A stretch of 64,000 bases of DNA from contig JARWKL010000011.1 in the NCBI GenBank assembly GCA_029961685.1, positions 6,512,501-6,576,500 of the forward strand, given 5' to 3'. How positions within the stretch are numbered: position 1 is the stretch's first letter; the number at the start of each line of letters is the position of its first letter. Source of the DNA: Aristolochia californica (lineage: Eukaryota > Streptophyta > Magnoliopsida > Piperales > Aristolochiaceae). Made by a program: the position numbers and the translations under genes. Positions 27,605-39,510 of the stretch are shown here, one piece after another. The notes below the pieces were generated by a model. It ran no database searches and had not been told where the DNA came from. It saw only the letters and a list, made by a program, of their open reading frames with translations.

Positions 27605-28409
27605 AGGCTATGGCACATGAGTGTTGGCAAAAGACAATGCAAACTAAACTACAAGCGCTAGAGGAGAATCACACCTGGGCCATTATGGCTTGCCCTCCTA
27701 CTATTTGACCTCTTGGAATTAAGTGGTCTTCTCTGTCAAGTTGCGTTCAAATGGATCGTTGGATCGATACAAAGCTCGCCTTGTGGCCTTGGGGAACAGG
27801 CAAGAATATGGGATTGATTATGAGGAAACTTTTGCACCAGTTGCCAAGATGACCACAATCCGTAATTTCTTAGCCATTACAACATCTCAATCATGGCCAC
27901 TACATCCGATGGATGTGAAGAATGCATTTCTCCACGATGATCTGCAGGAAGATGTCTACATAAAGCTTCCCTCGGGTATGTCTACATCCTCTCCTGATCA
28001 TGTCTACAAGCTACGTCGTCCTTTGTATGGGCTTAAACAAGCCCCCCATGCTTGGTTTGAGAAGTTTCGTGGCACACTTATCCTCCACCAGTTTACCCAG
28101 AGTCAGTATGATTCATCTCTCTTCTATCATAAGTCTGCCACGGGCATGGTCATTCTCTTGGTTTATGTGGATGACATCATCATTATTGGCACTAACTCTA
28201 AAGTAATTACCAAGCTTCAGAAGGTGTTGCATGCCACTTTTCATATGAAAGATCATGGACAACTCACATACTTGTTAGGGCTGGAGGTACATCACACACC
28301 TAAAGGTATTTTTTTAAATCAGATTAAGTATATTCAAGATCTTATTACTCTCGCTGGGTTGGAGGACACATTTTTGGTGGTTACCCTATGGAGGTCAATG
28401 TCAATATAG
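27605..28409 (+). pseudogene. Copia reverse transcriptase remnant
   Basis: YKARLVALGNRQEYGIDYEE, HPMDVKNAFLHDDLQEDVY and the catalytic YVDD at 28164-28175 identify Copia RT. The frame shifts at both ends. The Trp-rich lead-in before it (EENHTW) is separated by a stop near 27707. Confidence 0.88.
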
Positions 28410-29060
28410 GAAAGATGAAGGGACTCTCCTTGATGATTCAACTATCTATCGACGACTGGTCGGGAGTCTCATATTTTTTACTAGTACTCGCACGGACATC
28501 TCCTATGATGTTCATAAGGTCAGTCAGTTTATGTCATCTCCTCAGTACCTTCATCTTGCGGCAGTTCGGCGCATCATCCGCTATCTACGCAACTCCCTTG
28601 CTCGTGGCTTATTCTTTCCTACTGGCTAAGCGCTACGTCTGATTGCCTACAGTGATGCTGATTGGGCAGGGTGCCCCGATACCCGCCGCTCTACAACAGG
28701 CTAGTGTATGTTTTTAGGGGATGCACTGATTTCTTGGAAATGTAAGAAACAAGACTGGGTGTCCAAGTCATCTACCGAGGCCGATTATGGCGTTATGTCT
28801 ACTGCGTGTTCTGAAGTTATTTGGCTCCGCGGTCTTCTTGCTGAGCTCCAGTTTCCTCAGCCCTCATCTACACTGCTTCATGCAGATAATACAAGTCCTA
28901 TCTAGATTGCGGCCAATTCGGTTTTTCATGAGCGCACCAAGCATATTGAGGTTGACTGTTACTCCATCCGCGACACTTTGGAGCGCCAGGTAATATCTCT
29001 TCCGTACATTTCTTCGGATCTTCAAGTAGCTGATGTCTTCACCAAAGCATTGTCTCAATC
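28410..29060 (+). pseudogene. Copia RNase H remnant
   Basis: SWKCKKQDWVSKSSTEADYG at 28731-28790 is the Copia RNase H signature, followed by EVIWLRGLLAELQFP and the KHIEVDCY region near the 3' end. Stops and shifts are present. Confidence 0.85.
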
Positions 29061-29125
29061 TCGACATAATTTTTTGGTTGGCAAATTGTTGCTAGTTGAC
29101 TCACCAGCATCAATTTGAGGGGGGC

Positions 29126-29516
29126 TATTACGATATGTTGAAATGTATATTAGATATAATTTATGTTCATAATTATTGTATAATTTGGGCTATGTACATA
29201 GGGTTATTAGATTAGGCTTAATGGGATGGGTGGTATTGTATTGGGCCCATGGGCCATTTTGTAACAGGAAAACCTAAAGCTTAAATACATAATGAAAAGG
29301 GGAAAAACCTCGAACGAAAACATTTGATCGTTTGTCTCTAGTGTTCATTGTGTTCGCCGAGAAACCAGAGAGCTCAACGCTCTCTCTCATTTGGTAATTT
29401 GAACTGTTCCGTCAGTCCTGTGAGGTAGTGGTGGTTCTGTCCACCACTGTGAGCTTGCTGTGCCATCAGCCGTTGAGTTCCGTTGGATCATTTCTTGTCT
29501 GAAACAAATCTTGACA
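29126..29516 (+). repeat. Copia 3' LTR
   Basis: 391 bp, beginning TATTACG (TG mutated to TA) and ending CTTGACA, followed by TSD GCCAT. Confidence 0.93.
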
Positions 29517-29729
29517 GCCATATGGGTGCTACATGTTCTGAGGAGTTCAATTTGAAGTCATTCTCCAAGTTACTGGGACTTCAAAGATAATTACTCTGAA
29601 TGGTCGATTCAGAGGGTTTATCCCTTCTTCCAACACCCTGCTCTTGCAAGAATAAGACCTAGTTCTTTCCTTCAATTTCATACACGAGAAACTGCTATCA
29701 AAAACCTGTAAAATCTCTCATTTTTCTCT

Positions 29730-31225
29730 CCTCAACTGCATAAGAACACCAAATTGATCTCAAAAGTCTCATTTATCTTCTTCCTTCTCATGGTCCAAAA
29801 AGTATAATGATGAAAAACCTCCAAATTGGTTATGAGCAAAGCTAAAACTGTAGCATCCTCAATTAGTTTTTTGCTCTGAGTTAGCTCTCTCTCACCCATT
29901 ACGGGTGGAAATCTTAGTGGAAACTGCAAAAACAAAGACTTTTCTTGTGATGATTGCAAAGGTATCTTGAGTGTCGATAGAGACACTGATGGACTCTAAG
30001 ATCAATATGGGTTTAGTCATCTCAAGACAGAAGAGATTGAAACTCTAAAATAGGAAATATTCCATGTTCCCTCCAATAACACTATTATTCTCGATAACAG
30101 AACTAGTCAGTCATAGCTCAATTAAGCACAATTACAAGCTGATAGAGTAGCTGTTTCATCTACAAAAGATGTAACAGGGCAGCTTCTCTACTAGTTTTCC
30201 AGGATAGTGACTAAGGCAGGAAGAAAATGACAATGGCTTTAGCAACAGACATCCCAGAAGCTTCAACTAACTACTTCATCTACTGTTTCTCAGACTACCG
30301 AGACTCCTCCTGCTTCCTTAGCGAGTGCCACGATGGCTAGTACAAGTATGAATGCACTGATGTGTCTCATTCTCCCTCTTGGATCATTGATTCAGGAACC
30401 TCTACACACTCAGGTATGCCCTCTCTATTTCAATCTATTGGTCCATCTCATTCATATCAACGAGTTACTTTAGCTTATGGATCCACCTCTCCCATTCAGG
30501 GGGAGGGTATAATTCACACTACTAAACAAAAAAAGGCTTACACCTAAACTATCCACTTGTAGAGTCACAAAAGTATATAAACACCATATTGATCTCCAAA
30601 GTCTCATTTCTCTTCTTCATTCTCATGGTCCTAAAAGTATAATGATGAAAAACCTCAAGATTGGTTACGAGTCACAAAAGTATATAAACACCATATTGAT
30701 CTCCAAAGTCTCATTTCTCTTCTTCATTCTCATGGTCCTGAAAGTATAATGATGAAAACCTCCAGATTGGTTACGAGCAAAGCTAGAACTGTAGCATCCT
30801 CAATTAGTTTTCTGCTCTAAGTTAGCTCTCTCTCACCCATATTGATCAATCTATGTGGAAGATGCAGAAACAAAAAAATTTCTCGTGATGGTTGCAAAGA
30901 TATCTTACGTGTCGAGAGAGACACTGATGGACTCTAAGATGGGGATGCAGGCAGAAGGATGGTAAAGGGTTTAGTCCTCTAAAGACAGAAGAGGCTGAAA
31001 CTCCAAAGTAGGATTGAAAATAGGATCCCTCCAATAACACTATTATTCTTGATAATGGAACTAGTCTGTCAGAGCTCAATTAAGCACAATTACAAGTTGA
31101 TAGAGTAGCAGTTTCATCTACAAAAGATGTAATAGGGCAGCTTCCCTGCTACTTTTTCCAGGATAGTGACTAAGGCAGGAAGAAAATGACAATGGATTTA
31201 GCAACAGACATCCTAGAAGCTTCAA
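29730..31225 (+). mobile_element. Duplicated Copia gag/protease debris
   Basis: Two direct copies, about 29735-30310 and 30590-31225, share landmarks such as CTCTCTCACCCA, CAATAACACTATTATTCT and CTAAGGCAGGAAGAAAATGA. The left copy runs on into SWIIDSGTSTHSG (about 30377-30415), a DSG protease motif of Copia type. An extra about 90-bp tandem repeat lies at 30580-30760. Everything is riddled with stops. No LTRs could be assigned. Confidence 0.7.
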
Positions 31226-31251
31226 CTTTCAAATTTGGATGTCTGTACAGT

Positions 31252-31885
31252 TCAATCTTCTTCCCTTTCCAAGGGGAGTCCACAGGGCAGCAACATTTTC
31301 TGAAGAAAATAAAAGAAAGTAGTCAGAAGTCTCTTCACAGGCTTTAAGTGCATGTTTAAAATAAGATTTCGGTTACACATCTCAGAAAATTCTAAAATAC
31401 CTAATGTATTTAATTTTGTTCTTGAGAAAGAGTGATCATGCAATCAGAGAAGAGAACAAATAATTACCAAAACCGAAATCTTGCCATTAAATTTACAATC
31501 ATATTACAGAATAGCAGGAATTCTTCATAACCCAAATTTCTTAAAAAAAATATTATTAATTATATTGTTAAAAAGAAGATTACCTGCATAAAATTGTATC
31601 TTTCTCTTCCAATTGATTCATTCTGAGCAATAGCAAAATAAGATAAGATGTCACGTTGAATGTTCACTGCCCATTCACTACACAAAAAAATGATTTGGTG
31701 GATAAGAAAAATATGGTCCAATGGAAGAGCACTTTCAAAAAATAAATAATAAGAGAAAGGCAAAGAAAGATGTTCGAGGGTTCTAGGACTTGTAATCTGT
31801 TCAAGTCAACATGTCCTGTTCCAACATATTTAGCCTGCAGATGCACAAGCTGCGAATTTATGCTAAATCTGTCGTTGGTCTGCAT
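31252..31885 (-). pseudogene. SF3B5-like splicing factor subunit, copy 2
   Basis: Three minus-strand exons: about 31885-31791 (MQTNDRFSINSQLVHLQAKY, then VGTGHVDLNR), 31678-31584 (EWAVNIQRD, then SYFAIAQNESIGRERYNFMQ) and 31299-31252 (KMLLPCGLPLEREED, stop). They match the whole length of SF3b10/SF3B5, a subunit of the nuclear U2 snRNP SF3b complex that helps recognise the branch site. About 33 nt coding for the conserved SYASYIGHYP region are missing from exon 2. The exon 1 donor reads AG|AT instead of AG|GT, and the start of exon 2 does not restore the Phe-Glu junction. It is probably a pseudogene, but better preserved than copy 1 at 18.4 kb. Confidence 0.82.
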
Positions 31886-32350
31886 GTAAACAGGGTGCAA
31901 GAAAAATCAATGCCAATGTGTGTAGAATTTGCTTGAAGGATCACAACCGACTTGATTGAAAGGAAGAAAAAACAACTTGTAGCATAGGTTTCCATGAATT
32001 TAAACCTTTTTTCTTAGGAAAGGTGGTGATGTACTAGCACGTTTCATATATTTAAAATAATTAAACTTTTTTTATGTTATTCATTATTTTAGAATCTTGT
32101 CTTTTCTCTTTGAAGGTGGGAGATATTCTTAAGCTAAAATGTAAGAACTTAACAATTATTTTGATTTACATTACTCCCACCAAATTCAAATCAAATTTAC
32201 CTCAGAGTTTCACTAGGGAAAGAATTCAAAATGGCACTTTCAGAGTTCCCTTCAACAATATATAGACTCGGACATTTACCGATTGTAATGCAGAAGACTT
32301 CCTTCCCTACATCTACAACAAGGTATCCTAAGAAAACATTTTTTTTGCTA
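31560..32350. repeat. Diverged segmental duplication, right copy
   Basis: Collinear with 18360-19255; includes SF3B5-like exons 1 and 2 and the 5' flank. Confidence 0.65.
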
Positions 32351-33105
32351 TTTTGCCTAAGTGCTATAACATGTTATAAGGGATATTTATGATGTTCCTA
32401 AATATGTTTATATGTAATTTATGACCTAAAGCTCCATATACACCATTGTACATAAAAAAGGGAGTTTAGGAATTCTCTCGTTCATTTGTGATTGAGTTTT
32501 GATATATGACTTTTACATTTGAGCTCTAGTATTTTCGTCGTCTTCTTCCTTGTGGGTGCTTTGTGGGTGCTTCTTCAAGAGACACCCTTCAATGATGATT
32601 AAGGTGAGTAGGATTGGTTGTTTTGAAGCTTTAGACCTTGAGATGCACTGACTCTTGAAGGTAAAATATCTGAAATACTTGGTCTTGCAAATTGTCATGT
32701 CTATTAAGTTTTGTCATCATAAAAAAACAATAAGGGAGTCAACCGATGGTCAACAATTTCCTCATTTTTTATGATGACAAAACCTAACTTTGAAAAAATT
32801 AAAATATACAAAATCCTTAAGGTTCAGAGCTAAGTTAATTATACACTTTTGAAATAGGCTCCCCCTTAATATTTGCATAGTTCTTTTCATCTTTTAATTT
32901 TCTGGTTGTTTAATTCTAGAGTGCCTAATGGATCTAAGTCCATCTTCCCATCTTTTTCCCTCCTTTTTTGTCATATTCAAAAAGATTTTTAATAGATACA
33001 TAAGAGTAATAAAAAAAGTTGGCTCAAGGCTATATCACACACATATGTATATAGATCTATATAGTGGGTTGATCCAATACGAAAAACCATTTGGTGAAAC
33101 ATGTG
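32351..33105. other. Spacer
   Basis: No gene found. Contains the words GTGCTTTGTGGGTGCTT and general AT-rich sequence. Confidence 0.45.
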
Positions 33106-33231
33106 AAATGACTATCTTAGTTGTCCGATCAAATGACTCTCTTAGCCGTCCAATCAAACGACTATCTCAGTCGTTAGATCAATGACTATCTCAGTCATCC
33201 TATCAATGGCTATCTCAGTTGTCTGATCATG
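33106..33231. repeat. Five-unit minisatellite
   Basis: Units of about 23-26 bp of the form ATGACTATCTCAGTCGTCCGATCA follow one another head to tail with a few changes each. Confidence 0.85.
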
Positions 33232-33308
33232 ATAAAAGCCTATTTCCATCATCCCATATACCATGAAAACCCAAAGATGAGTAGTACATTTCGGGCAATC
33301 ACCCAAGT

Positions 33309-34500
33309 TGAAGAGCAAATAGGGAAAAGTCTTACATGACTCTTACAGCAAGAAGTCTAACAGAGTCAGAACTAATACGATGAAGTCTTTCAGGAATCTC
33401 ACAAGAGGAGGTATCGGTTAAAGGTGTTTTAGTTAATTAGTCTTCTATTTATGCTCAGTTATTAAACTGTTCTAAGGCTTATCTTTTAGTTTTTAACTTT
33501 GGGTGTAACTACAAAAAAAGTAGTTTAATTATAATTGAATTCAACTTGTTTCCTCTATTATAAATAGAGGCTTATTACAACAAGTTAGTGAAGTATTTAT
33601 CTTTTCAAGAAATTCAACATGGTATCAGGGTGGGTTCTACTAGTTGACTCGGTCAACCCACAAAGATAATGTGATCCTTTTTTTCTTTATCATCTCTAGT
33701 AGTTTAGGTTTGTATTCTATCTTTTTTTTTCTTTCTTCTCCCAGTACCCATTGTTTTTCTTGTCGTTCACAACTCCATATGGAACATTTCTTATTTAAAA
33801 TTATATATAGACGAAAAATATACTTGAGTCTACTTTCCAACGCAAAAATTATTTTTGAAGTCGGGAATTTTCTACAAAGAGAAAACATTTTTTAAAGAAG
33901 CAAAGACCAAACTACAAGAGAGGTTCAAGCAGCAGTAGAAAACTTCAAATTTCAAAGTATTTTATACCATCAATAACGAGACTTTATATGGATAATTATA
34001 TATCAAAAGAAATATTTTTAAATATATTTTCTTACCTATCCAACAAATTTTCCATCCAAGTTTTCTTGAGGGAGATATCAATATTGAAAGAGTCAATAAT
34101 CATGCAGGCCAAATAAGAAAAAGTAATCAGTTCGGCTAGATTAAAGAGTTAAAAATCTATCAAAATTTTCTCTAAAAAAATATATTTTATGAAACATTTA
34201 CTTGGATTAAAGGTGTCAAATTTTAGTTTCATAAGGAGGAAATTTCTTGTAAATCTGATATACACTTAAGGAGATATTCACATTGGAGTCTGCAAGGGTT
34301 AAAGTAAAAAATAAATAAAATCGTGAGGTCATAAAAGATTCAAGAATAAAGCTTCTTATGTCAAATTAGGTATCAATTTAATGATATTTGAGTCTACTTT
34401 ATTTAGCAATAAACCATTTGCTATTTTGATCTATAGTTTTGGAGGCATTGATATCAGAAGTATAAAAGGTCAGTTATGCCGAAAGTCTCTCCTTTTATCT
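33309..34500 (+). mobile_element. LTR plus leader of a Copia-like element, copy 1
   Basis: A 311-bp LTR (33309-33619) starts TGAAGAGC and ends ATTCAACA, with TATAAATA at 33559-33566. It is followed by TGGTATCAGGGTGGG, a degenerate Met-tRNA primer site. The leader runs to about 34400-34500 and aligns with 60362-61135. No polyprotein and no 3' LTR are present, so this is a 3'-truncated copy. Confidence 0.75.
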
Positions 34501-34591
34501 CTCCATGCATTGATGTGAATTGAGTTTATTTTTCTCCTAAAATTCATTTTTAGCCAAATTTCTCTTCTAATCAGATGACTTTGCAATTAAA

Positions 34592-34630
<39 letters not shown>
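34592..34630. repeat. 39-bp poly-G run
   Basis: Uninterrupted G39, followed 75-80 bp later by a second G-run and TTAGTC. It may be an expanded transposon terminus, and it is a likely place for assembly error. Confidence 0.9.
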
Positions 34631-34633
<3 letters not shown>

Positions 34634-36490
34634 TCTTGACTAATGAGATGAACTTTAACCGCATTACTCAGTTCATCTCCTGAGGTCATTAGTGGAGAGA
34701 GCCAGACTTTGGGGGGGGGTTAGTCTCCCAAATGGATACATGAAGATCATGTCAGTCATGTACATGAAGATCATCATCGCACTTGGTGTTAGTGTTGACG
34801 ACTTCATGTTCACTGGAAAACAGTTTCTAGTGTTAGTGCCCCAACATGAGAAAAAACATAAAAAACAAGAGAATTTCTAAACCTTTAGAGTACACTTAAT
34901 TACAACATAATCCTTAAACCCCAAATTAGGTAAAACAACCATTATTACTACACGAATAAGTTATTTAATGTATAATTAAATATATTAATATATTTATTAA
35001 TTGAATTAGATATTTTATTGTGCATTAATATGGTAATTACATGAGCCAATGAAATACGCACATGATTAATTACAAATAATAAATAAATAACGTTATAAAT
35101 AACAAAAAACGAAAGTAATACGTTGAGTTATTAATTTATTAATAACATATGATATACTTTAACCTAAAAATGAATAATTTAAGAGAAAAAATTGATCTAA
35201 TCATACATTTAACACACTATATATTTGTACATAATATATTTTATGTATTATTAATTAATAATATATTATCACAAAATTTAAAACCATTGGTTTAATTAAC
35301 TATAACAATCGGATAATTATGCCAAAATAATTTATCAAATATTTATTTTAACAATATTTTAATTATGACTATTAAATCACTATTTTAATATAGTAATTAT
35401 TAAATAAATATATTAAATAAATAAAACTAATTATTTTATAAATAAATTTTATAAATTAATGATTTTGATGACGATAGTTTAATTTTTTCTAACTTAGGAA
35501 AAATTAAACTATCGTTGTCTTCCTCAGCGGCGAGCCAGCGGGCAACGGCAATGGCGACGGGCCAGTGGGCAACGCCGATAGAGGCGGCGCTCCGATGGTA
35601 CGCAGAGAGGTAGAAGAGAGGGAGGCCGAGAAGCTCTACAACAGATGCTCGACCTCCCGTGCTCTATGACGGAGGTCGAGAGGGAGAGGAGAGGGAGGAT
35701 GGCTGTTAAACAGAAGTCGATGGCTGAAATCAAAGCCGAATGGGGAAATCGAAGTAGAAATTAAGAAATCGAAGCCCAAATGTCAAAATCGAAGAAAATT
35801 GAAACTGAAACAGGGGAAATTGCAAGAAATTGGAAGGTCTTTTGGGGGAAAAGATAATAGCATGAGGGAGAAGGGAGTGAGATGTCAAAATGGAGAAGAG
35901 AGGGAGAAGAGACTGAGAGATAAGAGAGAAGGAGAAGCAAGCGGGAGGTTGAGAGGGAGAGCGAGTCCGAGAAGGAGAGAAGGAGAACCAAGCGGGAGGT
36001 TCAGAGGGAGAGCGAGTCCGAGAAGGAGAGAAGGACGCCGTAGAGAGGGAGATCGAAGAGGGATGGTGGAGACAAGAGAGGGAGCAGAGAACGAGAGAGG
36101 GTTGAGGAACGAAAGAGAGCTGCGGGAACCAGAGAGGGCTACGGGAACCAGAGAGTGAAAATGAGAGTGACGGTGTGCGAGAGACAGAGGCCCAAGAGAG
36201 CGTCCCGCGAGTGTCATGTACATGATTCTCAAAATCGGGCGGAAAGCACTTTCCGTCGTTTACTCTTGGGACATGAACTCCTGGCTCATGGATAATCATG
36301 TACATGACATGATCTTTGGCGCTCCCTAACGACATCAGGACATGAACTGAGTAATGTGTTTGATCTTCATGTCCTGAGTCAGTAATTACTTGAAGTTCAA
36401 CTTCAACTTCAACTTTAAATTCAAGACAATGATTTAATTCAACTTCAAGTTCAAGTTGGGTGTTAGTGTACACGAGTTAAAGTACACTGG
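34592..36490. mobile_element. Non-autonomous DNA element with G-rich end and purine-rich body
   Basis: The left end (G-run, then GCATTACTCAGTTCATCTCC and GGTCATTAGTGG, 34661-34696) is matched in inverse by the right side (36326-36358, complement ACATTACTCAGTTCATGTCC and TGTCGTTAG). The body has a purine-rich GAGAGGGAG block at about 35640-36170. No transposase is seen. End sequences match those of the 37.0-40.7 kb elements, so they form one family. Confidence 0.6.
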
Positions 36491-38164
36491 AAGACAATTT
36501 CTAGTGTTAGTACCCTAAAATAAAAAATATGATGTAAACAACAAAACGAGTAACTTTTTATAATATATTTAAATAAAACATATACCACACATGCCTTACA
36601 TGTCACGAGTCATGACTTCAAAATCCAACTGGGACCCTCTAGTTCTAGTGCTCAACTTATACTTAAACTTGACAAGTCTAGATGTGATTGTCCCAATCTC
36701 ATTTTGGTCAATTTGAATATGTTTCACATATTTACTTGGAAAAGCTCATCAAGAAGTTTGACTTAGATCCAACCCAATCCATAGCCAAATGCGAATGATA
36801 GATCAATAGTGGCAAATCTAAAATATAATGATTTCATTACGCGTATTTTATTTTTATTTTATTTTATTCTTAAAACCATTCTTGTAAACTTTTCCTAAAT
36901 GTTTCAATGATTTAACATATTTCATATTAACAATAAAAATAAATAGACCATTTTTTTAGTATTATTATTTTATCTTCTCTTATTGTTTTTAATATGACTT
37001 CAATGGTTCATACTTTTGTTTTAAAAATATTATCTAAAGGGGGGTTAGTCAACAAACTGGAAATTTGATCTTCATCTCATGCATCTACATGATCTTCATC
37101 TTCGAAATGGGTGTTAGTGTGGACAAGTTCATGTTCAAAATCTTCGAAATAGGGTGTTAGTGTGGACAAGTTCATCTTCATCTTCATCTTCGAAATTTAA
37201 AACCATTGATTTTATTAATTATAAAAAGTGTTTGAGTTAACAATATTTTAATTACCACTATTAAATCACTAATACAATAGAGTAAATAAAAAATAAATAT
37301 GATTAATGAATAAAAAAGTATTATATTAATAACATAAGATAGATTTTTTAATGGTATTAATTAATAATATATTTTGACAAAATTAAAAGTAATTAATTAA
37401 TCAAATGCATACTTTAATTATATTTTATTTACGAGAGACTTAAATATGAAGTTTAATATAGTAATAAAATTGAACAAAAATAATAAATAAATACATATAC
37501 AACTTTATTAATAACCTAAAAAAAAGATTATTCTAATAACGAGTTCGTGCCTTTAATATTAAAATCATCAAGTTACAAGTTTATTACATATAAACGAAGC
37601 ATGTTCAAAAGTAATAAGATACAACCATCATTTATCGTTCCACATGGAAGTCGATATGGCATCTCGAAATTGTGCGGCTCTTGTGGATTCTAATGCACTC
37701 AGCCTCTGAAAGCATGTTACTTGGCTACCCACATCCTCAAGACCATGGCAATCGTCGTTGTCTGTATACATTTTATATAAAATTGGATATGACCTCTACA
37801 TAAAATTAGGCATAACCTATATATATAATACATGTATAAGATTGGGCATAACCTCTTCTTAAAATTGAGCATATCTATGTATATAATACCTGTATAAAAT
37901 TTGGCATGACCTCTACTTAAAATTGGGCATAATCAATATACATAATACCTGCATAAATACTCCATAAAAACTCCATAAAATTGTCTATACATTCCATAAA
38001 CTCTCCATGGAATTGTTTATATATACTCCATATACTACATAACATTATAAATAAACTCCATACAATAATCAAACACAACAAAATTAAATAAAATATCACT
38101 ATCAATTTACAATCGCCCAAATAAAAACTATAAATCCATTATAAATTTACAAACTATAATTGTT

Positions 38165-38308
38165 TCTCTTCATGCTAGTTGTTCCTTGCCCATTTCCCCT
38201 ATGAGCTGATCTCCAAATTTCCCCCTTGATTGATCTTTCTCTTGTAGAGGAGGCAACTCCTTCAATATTGCAATTGTTACATCATCCGCATTGCCCTGAC
38301 ATGCAAGT
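38165..38308 (-). other. Possible captured exon
   Basis: On the minus strand, after a CAG acceptor-like site, an open stretch reads GNADDVTIAILKELPPLQEK and on to a stop after EMGKEQLA. It is GC-richer than its surroundings and looks like a terminal coding exon. The family was not identified. It lies inside a DNA element, as captured host fragments do. Confidence 0.4.
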
Positions 38309-38989
38309 AAGAACATCCAGAATAAATCCGTGATTATGGTAAAAAAAAAGGGCCAATTCTTTACTAGTTTACTTTTAACAATCTAAAAATTTTGAATAGG
38401 GATATAAATATTGCCCTGATGAGACATATTAAGCAGGCCTCCGGACTCAAAAGTCTCCTACTCCAAAAAAAATAAGATTGGAAAACAAAATCTTAGAACA
38501 ATGGTTGAAATGGCATTGGTCAACAAGTTCTCAACAATATCAAAAGTAGGATATATCAATCACAAGTAGTCTGTAAGGCAAATCAAATAATACACTAAAT
38601 TAATAAAAAAAATAGAGTTTAGACTTACCTTATGAAATTTGAGAAAAATCAAAGCCGAAGGGTTAAATTGAAACCACAAAAAAAAAGAAAATACCATGTG
38701 GTGGATATGTATAACACCCGAATCTCCTCACCACATGGCAAAAACATTCCATAGCACTTAAAAAATCCTCAACAACTTTCTAAAACATGTCAAAATTAAT
38801 TAAACTATTTTTACTACTACATATACACTAAACAATGAGAAAACACACACATCAAGTCCAAATTCACCGAACACCCCTGGTAGAGCCCCATATAACTTCA
38901 CAGTCACTACGAACTGTACCTCGTCAGTGATGGGAGTCGGGTTTTGTTGGCTAATGGACGCTCGTGTAGGCGACTCAGCCTTGTTTGAA

Positions 38990-39510
38990 TTGGACTAAAA
39001 AACCCCTAATAAAACCTAAACCATAAACCATCAAACCCTAAAGTTAAACCCTATCACCTACTAAACTCTAAACCCTAAACACTAATTCCATAACACAGTA
39101 CCCTAAACCTTAGAAGCCCTAAACTCTAAACCCTACACCATAATTCCAGACTCTAAACCCAAAAAACCCTAGAGCTTAAAAACACAAAACCCCCCAAAAC
39201 CTTAAAAACCCTATCACCTACTAAACTCTAAACCCTAAACACTAATTCCATAACTTAATACATTAAAAGCCCTAAACCTTACACCCTAATTCCAAACCCT
39301 AAACCCAAAAAACCTTATAGCTTAAAAACACAAAACTCCCAAAACCTTAAAAACCCTAAACCACCTAAACCTTAAAAGCCCTAATCCCTAAAATACCCTA
39401 AATCCTTAACCATAAACCCTAAACCCTAATTACTGGACCCTTAAATACCGAGCAGCAAACCCTAAAAATAATCCATACACGAATCAAGAATTTAGATTAT
39501 AAACCGTAAC
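38990..39510. repeat. Degenerate telomere-like (CCCTAAA)n array
   Basis: Many AAACCCTAAA words spaced by variants such as AAACTCTAAACCC and ACACTAATTCC. A block around TATCACCTACTAAACTCT occurs twice, at about 39049 and 39207. It is an interstitial array, not a chromosome end, because unique sequence lies on both sides. Confidence 0.85.

Larger units (their letters stand above)
24146..29516 (+). mobile_element. Copia LTR retrotransposon, structurally complete but inactivated
   Basis: LTRs at 24146-24535 and 29126-29516 flank a Copia body. The primer site TGGTATCAGAGC starts at 24536, and a purine tract TTGAGGGGGG lies at 29115-29124. The 5-bp target duplication GCCAT is at 24141-24145 and 29517-29521. 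The order gag, protease, integrase, RT, RNase H is that of Ty1/Copia. The LTRs differ at roughly 35 sites by eye (about 9%). Multiple stops and frameshifts mean no polyprotein can be made. Confidence 0.95.

Noticed and set aside
33106..33231. CRISPR-like repeat array
   Set aside because: Units are contiguous without unique spacers and the genome is a plant; it is a minisatellite.
35730..36473. Long minus-strand open frame rich in Ser, Leu and Pro
   Set aside because: It is the complement of the purine-rich transposon body; low complexity keeps several frames open and no domain is present.
38990..39510. Chromosome end
   Set aside because: The repeats are degenerate and flanked on both sides by long unique and transposon sequence.
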